Assembly: GCA_036346355.1 (NCBI GenBank)
Contig: CM070577.1
Coordinates: forward strand, 16,925,666-16,989,665
Reading direction: 5' to 3'
DNA from: Rhipidocladum racemiflorum
Taxonomy: Eukaryota; Streptophyta; Magnoliopsida; Poales; Poaceae
DNA length: 64,000 bases
Shown: piece by piece, positions 56,097-64,000 of the stretch
How the letters are laid out: every line of letters starts with the position of its first letter
How positions within the stretch are numbered: position 1 is the stretch's first letter
Notes under the pieces: generated by a model
Databases searched by the model: none
What the model saw: only the letters and a program-made list of their open reading frames with translations
What the model was told of the DNA's origin: nothing
Made by a program: the position numbers and the translations under genes

Positions 56097-58256
56097 TTAA
56101 TAGCGTTTCCGGGATTTTGGGCCTTTCCGGGGGAGTTTGGGCCTAAAAGAGGGGGTTGTGGGCTTTGGTGGGATAGAGTAGGAGTCCATTTAGGACTAGG
56201 ATTCCTGGTTGGGCTGGTTATTAGGGTTTCCCCCTGCCCTTTTTGCGCCCCCACCCTTGGTTGTGCGCCCCCACCTCCTCCTCCCTTGCCTAGCCGCCCC
56301 ACCTCCCTCTCCCTTGGCCGTGCGCCCCCTCTCCCTTGCCCCCATTGCTCCCCACCTCTCCACCACCTCTCCTCCACCCCCCTTGCTGCCCTAGGGTAGC
56401 CTCCCCACCCCTGCACCTCGAGGATCCATCCATTGGAGCGAGGAGCGAGGAGCGAACCGGGAGGAGATCCTTTCAGTTTTCGTGCGTCGGGCAAAGGTAT
56501 GGCCATGGGAATCCTTGGGGTTGGTCTAGGTACTGTTCTAAGGGTGTTTATCAAGTTTTTAGATCAATTGGTGGTGCTGGATTTGAGTAGATTAGTTGAA
56601 ATCTAGAAGTTGCCACGTTCTCTGTTTCGGGCAGCATGAGCAGTCGACCTAGGGCTTAGGTTTTCGCCAATTTAGAGTCGGAATCTGGTCATACGGCTGT
56701 TGAAGAAGTTGTAGATAATTTCATTATGTTTCAGTGGATATAAAGAATGTTAAATTCTGCCCAGCCGTTTGAAAGTTATGGCTGTTTTACCGAGCGTGTT
56801 AAAATCTGTGACGTGATTGGAACAGATCACGGTATTTTATAGATTAAACAACTTTAGAGTCCGAATCAGTCTTTCCCTATACCTAGAAAAAGTTGGGAAA
56901 TTTTCTAAGCTACGCGATGATGTACTCGTTTAATTGATTCGAAGTCCTAGAACCCGAGTTATGCCTTTTGGAAGGCTGCTGTCCCAACGGGACAGAACCG
57001 CTGTTTTCGGGTTTTGCGAGTAGTTGGCAATGTCGGGGTAGATGAGGGTTTGCGTACTGTTTTGTGGGCTTGATTGTGAGTGTGTGGTCCCTATGTGCAG
57101 GTGGTGTGACCCCGGAAGGGCCTACTACTTCTCGCCAATCCGTCGCCCGTGGTTGAGGCAAGTGTATTGTAATGGATAGCGATTTGTAGGTTGCTAGTTG
57201 AAACTAGATGAGATTGATTATATGTGATGATTACTTGCCATGCTTTAATGACTGCCATTGATATGATGAGTATGTTTATCATGTTATGATGCCATGTGTT
57301 AATGTACAAGTTGATTATGATGTGGCATATTTGCATACATGGCATGATTACATGGCCCGGGCGGTGAGAAAGTCATAACTAGTTCGGGAAGGTCGGTGAG
57401 AAAGTTATGACTAATCCGGAGAGCCAATGAGCAAGTCCTACATCGTGATTCCATTCATCGCGGTGAACGAAAACGAGGAGTAGGCACCCTCCATCTTCGG
57501 GATGGAAGGGGGGAGAGGGTGCACACCGACGGGTGTGTACTCAACCATACTGGTATGAGTTTCCAAGGAGACATGAGCATCGCATTGCACTTCATACATA
57601 TTGATGATGATGATAATATGTGACCATGAATGAGATGGTTTACATGATGTGAGATATTATTGCTATGTAATTGTTCTTGTTGTACCATTGCAATATGCTT
57701 GCTGAGTTTTGAACTCACGCTTGTGTTTTTTTGTTGTTTTAGGTACCATGAGAACGGCATGCGGGGAAGGGAAATAGTCACACGTCCACACGTAGCTTCA
57801 CCCATTTTGATTCCACAAGTCATTCTATTAGTTTTTATAATAAACTGCATGTGATGATTATTGCTTTAAGGTTTAGCTTTGCTATATGAGAGTTTTAGTG
57901 TTCGTTTGACTCTTGGAGACATTAAGTGCTTGATAATAGACTTATATTGTTGTTAAGTCTTTAATTATTGCTGTTTTAGCTATCTCTCATATTGCCTTAT
58001 ATTGTTATACTGTTGTTGCTCCTTCAATTCATGTTAAAACAAAGGAGATGCTGCCGAAATCTCGATTTTAGCATGTGCGCCTTTGCTGGAATTTATGGTT
58101 AATTGTGGTATTTAGATGTTGCTTAGCTTATGTTTGGTAGCATTCAGGCATATTAAATGCCGGGGTGTTACAGACTCCAAAACTTTTAGGTCTAAGATCC
58201 ACTGCCAAAAAAAATCAAGCACAATGTTTTCGTGTCGATGCAAACAGAGGCTGAAG

Positions 58257-59126
58257 CAGGGTTTCACTTTTCATTTCGAACTCAAATTTCGACATCTCAG
58301 CGGTATCGAAATTCGTGAAATTTCACTCGAAATTCGCTCAAAACTGCTCGGTTCGAAAGTCAAATGAATTTGAAATCTAGTCAAAAAGGCTCGAAACCTC
58401 TGAGCAAAATTCACGATTTTCGAATGAAAACCGCTCGAAAAGGCTCGAAATCTCATGCTGCTGGTTTTACAAGGAAATATTGGTATTAAATATACTTCAA
58501 TAAATATTGCTACTAAATATACTTCAACAAGTATTGGTACTAAATATATTTCAACGAATATTGCTACTAAATGTAATTGAACAAATATTGGTACTAATTA
58601 TATTTCAACAAGTATTGCTACTAAATATAATTGAACTAACATTGGTACTAAGTATACTTCAACAAAGATTGCTACTAAATATAATTGAACAAATGTTGGT
58701 ACTAAGTATACTTCAACAAGTATTGCTACTAAGTATATTTGAACAAATATTGCTACTAAATATATTTGAACAACTATTGCTACTAAAATACGTTGAAGTA
58801 AATATTGCTACTTCATATACTTGAACAAATATTGCTACTAAAAATACTTATAATTTTTTTTTTGGATTTTCTAATTTCTACATTTTGAATGGCTCAAAAA
58901 TGTCTCTAAACTTCGTTTTTTTTTTAAAAAATATTCATGCCAATGGTCATAAAAATATTAATACTAACTTTAGGGAATTTTTTGATAAACTTTGTCAAAT
59001 ATTTCAATTTTTTTGAATTTGATTTTGAATTTGAGCAGTAAACCGATCGTTTTTCTTTTTCGAATAGGAGCGGTACGGTCGAAATTCGCAAAATCCGAAC
59101 GGTTTTCGTCGAAAAGTCGAACCCTA
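58257..59126. mobile_element. hAT-type non-autonomous element, 870 bp
   Basis: Ends CAGGGTTTCACTTTTC and (inverted) TAGGGTTCGACTTTTC are flanked by a perfect 8-bp duplication GGCTGAAG (58249-58256, 59127-59134). Subterminal GCTCGAAA/TTTCGA motifs are repeated, as usual for hAT. It encloses the 27-bp minisatellite and has no transposase. Confidence 0.9.
58480..58850. repeat. 27-bp minisatellite, about 13 units, 54-bp higher order
   Basis: Units read AATATTGCTACTAAATATA then CTTCAACA, and alternate between 'GCTACTAA' and 'GGTACTAA' types in the first two thirds. Because 27 is divisible by three, one frame (58507-58824) stays open as a 9-residue Leu/Ile repeat (LLLNIxxQx / LVLxIxQQx). This is probably not a gene. 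Confidence 0.92.
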
Positions 59127-59234
59127 GGCTGAAGGCCATTTTCCAAGGTAGGGCGAGCGGCTCGGCGGGGGCTGCGTCGGTTGCTGCTTTAGCGCGAACA
59201 ACCTCCACTTCACTTCGTAGGTTGAGCCTCGGTC

Positions 59235-59893
59235 TAAGGGCGGGCAATTTTTAATTAAAATCAAAAAATCGAATCGAACCAAATTAATCAAAAAATCAAT
59301 TTTTTGTTTAGTATTCGGTTTTTATTTTGACACTATTCAGTTTTTTGTTCGATTTTGCACTTTAGGAAGCCGAACTAGCTGAATTAACCGAACCATCCGT
59401 TGCCTCCATCCCTTCCCCCACGCCCCCTCGAGAATCACCTAACTCCATTGGCCATTCTCCACGCCCCCTCCCTCTCTCCGTGCCCCCTCACCTCCCTCCC
59501 TCACCGGTTGCCGCCCCCACCTCCCCTCCCCTTCCCCCTTCGGCGCGGACGCCCCCCCCACCGCTTCCTCCTCTGGCGTGGGTGTTGAAGTGGGTGCGGT
59601 GACAATGGGCGTGGGTGCGGCGACGATAGACACGTGGGCAGGGGACTGCGGCCGAGGCGAGGTCCGCGTCGGTGAGCGTCGAGCTGGCACGACGTGACTT
59701 GGAGAGCTGAGCAACGTGTTGTTAGCTATTGCCCAATGCCAGTTCGGTTCACTAAAATCCGAACAGAAATCGATTAATGGTTCAATTTTCTTTTTTGAAC
59801 CAGGAATTTCGGTAGCCAGTTTATGAAAAATGAATTTTTTTAAACCGAAAAAACAAAACCGATTAAACCAAATTAACCGAATGCCAACCCCTA
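59235..59893. mobile_element. Probable hAT-like element
   Basis: The left end TAAGGGCGGGCAATTTTT and inverted right end TAGGGGTTGGCATTCGG are alike. Both halves carry CCGAACC/ACCGAA-like subterminal repeats (AACCGAATTAACCGAACC types). A target duplication was not found. Confidence 0.5.
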
Positions 59894-60400
59894 GATGTGG
59901 TACAAAAGTCGATCGCCCCTGAAATCAAAATGAGAAAAACTAACGAACGCTATAACCTTCACTCGAAATCTAACATGATAGTATCTCACTATTGGATCAC
60001 CGCCTCTTTTTCCTGCCTTTCTTCTTCTCATATGTGTTGCTTTTTCCCTCTCCTTCATGGTTGCTCCACTCCTCCTTACTCTTTCATCCAACTCATCCTG
60101 TTTTGTTGCTTATCACCACCGCTAGTGTCTCCCCCTTCTCTATCTCCTACTCTCCCTCACCTCTTGTCTCTCCTACACATGCACATCACCTTGCTACCGC
60201 CGCTCAAATCACTATCGCAGCTATTGATCTCACCGTTGTTGATCGTAACCCTCCTCCCTACAACATGGGTATAGCAATTTTACCATCAATTGTTACATGA
60301 TAGGCTATAGTGAGAAATCCCCATATTTCTTTTCTTCTTCCATCTCTCTCCTTTCCCTTGGAAGAGCTTAGCAGAGCTTCTCTTTTGTGAATGTGTGTAT
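59894..60400. other. Intergenic, pyrimidine-rich, no gene seen
   Basis: Open frames here are made of C/T-rich low-complexity DNA on the plus strand and do not resemble known proteins. Confidence 0.5.
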
Positions 60401-60409
60401 TTGTGGATC

Positions 60410-61210
60410 TGTAAGTTCAAGCTTCATTGGTTTTGATGATTGATTTTAGATTAATGCTTAATTATTGTTTAATGATAAATCTAATCATTATAAGACTAAC
60501 ATGATCATTGAGTTTTATTCTTATTAGCCTCAAAATTTGGATAAAAAATGGAAAACCCAATGTATGCGCTCGTATTCATTTTTTGTCCTATCGCATACTT
60601 TGGATTTAAGATAAAGGATGAACTCTTACATTGCTTTAACCTAAATATGTGCATTATGGTTCCAAATCGATATATACATGAATGCACACATTTAGGGCTG
60701 GGGGTCTATGCTTTAACTTGATGTTTCAATAGTGTTGGTCTAATTTGTCTTGCCAATTGTTAAGGATCATTACGGTGAAACAAAACTTTGAGTAAAGATA
60801 TACTTGCCTAGTTTTAATATACTCATGGTATCTTAAGATAAACTCCAATGCATTCCCAAATAGAAATTTTGCATATTAATTCAAAGTCAATTATTTATAT
60901 GCACAAGTTTTTATAGAGTTTATTCTATAGTTAATAGTCACAAGAGTATTGATCCCTTTTCACCTCTCCATAAAATTTGGATCATTACTTGAAAACCATC
61001 AATGTGAATATATAAAATTTGTGCAGTTATATATACTCATATCAATTTAAATAAAATTTAAATTGAGTTCAGTTGTCTTTCAATCAATCAAAGAATACTT
61101 CATCATGTGTCGATGGTATTCTTTGTTGATTAAGGACAATCGAAAGTTCTTAAGTATTATGAAGCATTAGTTGCATCAAAGTACTCAAGACACAATTAAT
61201 CATTCAATCA
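60410..61210. repeat. Diverged repeat, copy A (pairs with 63222-64000)
   Basis: Shared ordered motifs with 63222-64000 include GTTCAAGCT.CATT, TTATTCTTATTAG.CTCA, AATGCACACATTTA, AGGATCATTAC, GATAAACTCCAAT.CA and TCAATTATTTATATGCACA. Order and spacing fit two old copies about 2.81 kb apart, as with LTRs or a tandem duplication. Class is not determined; the make-up suggests a large Copia (SIRE/Maximus-like) LTR. Confidence 0.7.
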
Positions 61211-62340
61211 ATTGATTTGGGTTGTGCTCAATCGATCTTGGGGCATCCATTATATGCTAATGGAGTGCAATTGATGATTGAGACAACCGTAATTGTTGGA
61301 CTAACAATCTTCCATTAGTTGTGAAGTAGATTGAGTCCAACAATGATAAAGAATCGGACATATGTTGATGAGCTTCAAGGGGAGATCCCAAAGAGAGAAG
61401 ATAAGAAGAAGGTTCATCATGTATTGATGAATAAGAAGAAGCCGTATACTTGGAGAGGAGTTGATTGGACAACACAAAAACACCAAGTGGTTGCACGCGG
61501 CAAAGGTATAATTATATAAGCTAAGGATGTGTTCATAGTCGTTTACCGATCTCGGTGTTTGGTTGAGAGACATGATTTCTAATTTAGTTGTCGTACTATT
61601 AAGAGGGGTTGAGTCATTTAGCTTGAGCTTCATCATGTGTTGATGAACTTAATCCGGTTCACTCTAACTCACTCTTTTTGTTGGATTTTGCATAAACTAA
61701 GTATTTGCATGTATTGCAAATAAGGGATCTCATGCTTACTTCTTAAATTGCTTCTTGATTGATTTGGTGTTTTGTATGGAGTTTTATATTTGCATGTGAT
61801 ACGAAAAAGAGAAAACTTATGCATTTAGTTAAGTTGGTGTCTGCATAGAGCTAAGTTTTGCATGTGTTGCAAAATGAGAGAGTTCATGCGACTTGATTTA
61901 AATGGTTGTTGTTTTCATGGAGCTAAGATTTGCATACATTGCAAATAGAGAGTTTATATATTGGAGACTTAGCTTGTGACTTGATCATGTGTTGATCGTC
62001 ACAAGGATAAGCTAAGTTTATACTTGTGTTTGCAAAATGTGTTTTTGCAAAATGATTGTTTTTATTGAGTTTTATCATGGATCATGTGAATAAGTTTTGC
62101 AAATATATTTGTAAATTGACTTGATCATGAGTTGATCATCACATGGCTCAAGATTTGCTTTTATGAGGATTTATTTGTTATGTGCAAATATGTTTTGCAA
62201 ACGAACTGAAGGTTATGGGTTTCGATCCTAGAGCATATGAATAGGGCTTGCAAATGGGTTGTAAATTGACTTGATCATGTCTTGATCATCACATGGCTTA
62301 AAGAATCAATCTTTATTGGATCTTGATTTAAAAAGAGTTA
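61211..62340. repeat. AT-rich repeat with three TTGATCATG-TTGATCATCACA units
   Basis: GACTTGATCATG.GTTGATC.TCACA occurs near 61977, 62119 and 62270, each followed by (GG)CT.AAG/CTTAAAG and preceded by TTGCAAA-type motifs. No gene is seen. Confidence 0.7.
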
Positions 62341-62369
62341 ATTTCTGTGTGAAATCATGTTTCTCTGAA

Positions 62370-62760
62370 AATCAAGTAGTACCGCAGGTGTAAAGCCGCT
62401 AGTACCATTGGGTCGGTAGTACCGCTATTTGGGAACTGATACTACCGAAAGTCGGTAGTGCCGCGCGTGAGGCTGGTTGTTATTTTCTAAAAGGCAATAT
62501 TTTTCTCAAAGTTTTTGAGGGCGGAGCTACCCACCATGTGGGAGCAGTACTACTAGTGGTCTGGTAGTACCGGCCATATGGGGAGGTAGGTTTTTCCAGA
62601 GAATATGTTGTTCGGTGTTTCTCTGACCGGTAGTACCCAGGTAGAGTTCAGTACTACCGCTCTGGCTGTAGTACCAGGTTTCCTATGCAGCGGCTAGTTT
62701 TCTGGTCATTGGCTTGGAGGCCGGTACTACCGACCCTACATGGGCGGTAGTACCAGATTT
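62370..62760. repeat. Cluster of GGTAGTACCG-like palindromes
   Basis: About ten GGTAGTACCG / CGGTACTACCG variants in both orientations lie in 390 bases, in an otherwise AT-rich region. Each is near self-complementary. Confidence 0.85.
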
Positions 62761-63221
62761 GCTGATTTTTCCTCAATAGCTAATTTTCTTTGGGGATGCT
62801 ATAAAAGGAGCCTTGGGGGCTGATATTTGGGCTTGCTGACTTGGTGTGAGGTTTTGGAGGGGTTGTGCATGTGTTGCACTCTCTAATTTGGTTTTTGAGC
62901 TAAGAGTGAGACATAATTGCATGAGTTACAATTAGACGTAAATTGAAAGCATCTTGTGCATGTGTTGCACTTAAGATGGATCCTAGTGCGTGTGTTTCAC
63001 TTAGAAGATCATTATTGTACATGTGTTGTACTTGGTGGTGCTTAAGCTAGAAGACTTGGCCTATTACTCTTGGTGTTTACTGACACTTAGACGACATGTG
63101 GAGGTGTCGTGCATGGTGAGCTTCTCAATGGAGGTTGTGAAAAGCCTCGACAAAGTTGTGAAGGTCGAAGCTCACCTACCTGGAGGGGGAAAGAGCTACC
63201 ACTAGTGGAATCAAGACGGGT
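62761..63221. other. Repeat interior, TATA-like site, no gene supported
   Basis: GGGGATGCTATAAAAGGAGC (about 62793) is a good TATA box context. It is followed by a leader with repeated GTGCATGTGTTGCACT motifs, as expected in an LTR promoter. The 60-codon frame at 63023-63205 has no known similarity. Confidence 0.5.
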
Positions 63222-64000
63222 GTGAAAGTTCAAGCTCCATTCATTTGGTTTTAGTGTTAATGACAAACCTAATTATGAGACTAACCCTTTTGATAATCAT
63301 AATATTGATTAGTCTCAATTGTTAATTAATGACAATCTTCTTGTGAGAACAACTCTTTTGTTGAGCTTAATTCTTATTAGTCTCATTTGGATGAAAAAAA
63401 ATAGAAATATCAAAAATCTCATCTTATTGAAAAATGGAAATCCCAAAGGTATGCATCCAATACAATTCTATTATTTCTATATGCATTTCTTGGATTCAAG
63501 AAAAGGTTGAACTTCACCATAGTTTCACTTTAAGTTGTGCATGTTGTTTACAAGTCCATATATACGTAAATGCACACATTTAAGGGGAGTTCATTCTTTA
63601 TCTTGAAGTTTTAATAGTATTGATCCGTTTCATTTTGCGAGATACATTAAGGATCATTACTTAGAAATAAATCCTTGAGTATATATAAAACATGTGTAGT
63701 GGTAGTATACTCATAGAAATATAGGATAAACTCCAATACAATCTTAAATTGAATATATGCATAGTGATTTAAAGTTCAATTATTTATATGCACACATTTA
63801 AAGAAGTTTATTCTATAGCTTGATGGTCTCAAATAGTACTGATCCCTCTCTATCAATTCCATATAATTTGAATCGTTACTTGGAAACTATCAAAATGAGT
63901 ATATGAGACTTGTGTAGTTGACATATATACTCGTAACAATTTAAAGTTAATTTAAAGTGTGATCGGTTATCAATTAATTATCAAAGAACCAATCATGTAT
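63222..64000. repeat. Diverged repeat, copy B (pairs with 60410-61210), truncated by window end
   Basis: See copy A. The alignment runs to the window edge, so the true length is longer. Confidence 0.7.

Larger units (their letters stand above)
33800..58172 (+). mobile_element. Solo LTR split by a nested element (33800-33903 plus 56102-58172)
   Basis: The first 104 bases (TGTGACACCACGGAGTGTCG...GGAGGTTAAT) and the 2071 bases after the nested insertion (from AGCGTTTCC to GGGGTGTTACA) together form one LTR of about 2.18 kb. It matches the 3' LTR at 53857-56096. The 5-bp sequence GACTC flanks the pair (33795-33799 and 58173-58177). This shows a complete insertion later reduced to a solo LTR by LTR-LTR recombination, and then used as a target. 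Confidence 0.93.

Noticed and set aside
58507..58824. 105-codon leucine-rich repeat-like protein
   Set aside because: It is a by-product of a 27-bp minisatellite inside a hAT element; no promoter or family similarity. Kept only as a repeat finding.
62370..62760. CRISPR-like array of GGTAGTACCG motifs
   Set aside because: Spacing is irregular, orientation is mixed and the context is a plant nuclear repeat; CRISPR arrays are prokaryotic.

Overview
This is a plant nuclear window, almost certainly from a grass and most likely rice (Oryza). The grounds are the Tekay-type and Tat-type Ty3/gypsy retrotransposons, Stowaway, Tourist, hAT and Mutator MITEs, short-intron genes with GC-rich first exons, and the overall density of nested repeats. 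The species was inferred, not looked up. No bacterial features, tRNA, rRNA or CRISPR array were seen.

Layout. 1-2129 is a minus-oriented LTR of a TGTGACACC...GGTGTTACA family that recurs later. 2130-8990 is an old, broken Ty3/gypsy chromovirus on the minus strand: gag, protease, RT, RNase H, integrase and chromodomain are all recognisable but interrupted. 9000-14400 holds several MITEs, one of them nested in another, around a small intact DUF538 gene (12122-12652, minus). 14403-31239 (minus) is one large gene. I could assemble 15 exons (2442 nt, 813 codons plus stop, frame preserved throughout) encoding a PHD - SWIB - Plus-3 - GYF protein, a chromatin/transcription reader type. Its introns hold three small non-autonomous LTR retrotransposons, a long hairpin MITE, tandemly duplicated small exons and an apparent U12-type AT-AC intron.

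31240-33800 is intergenic with hAT and Tourist elements. 33800-58172 is a three-level nest. A solo LTR (target duplication GACTC) was hit by a member of the same family (33904-56096, duplication TTAAT). That element was in turn hit by a Tat-lineage Ty3/gypsy element (38721-52881, duplication CCCGC). The middle element is odd: its left terminus is an inverted copy of its own LTR 3' end, so both chromosomal ends are U5 ends. The Tat element has gag, protease, RT, two RNase H regions and integrase on the plus strand, all frameshifted, and a separate spliced antisense gene (about 47329-50530) before its 3' LTR. 58173-64000 holds hAT-type elements, a 27-bp minisatellite, and diverged repeat DNA with many GGTAGTACCG-like palindromes.

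Only two host genes are supported: the DUF538 gene and the PHD-SWIB-Plus3-GYF gene. About four fifths of the window is transposable-element DNA.
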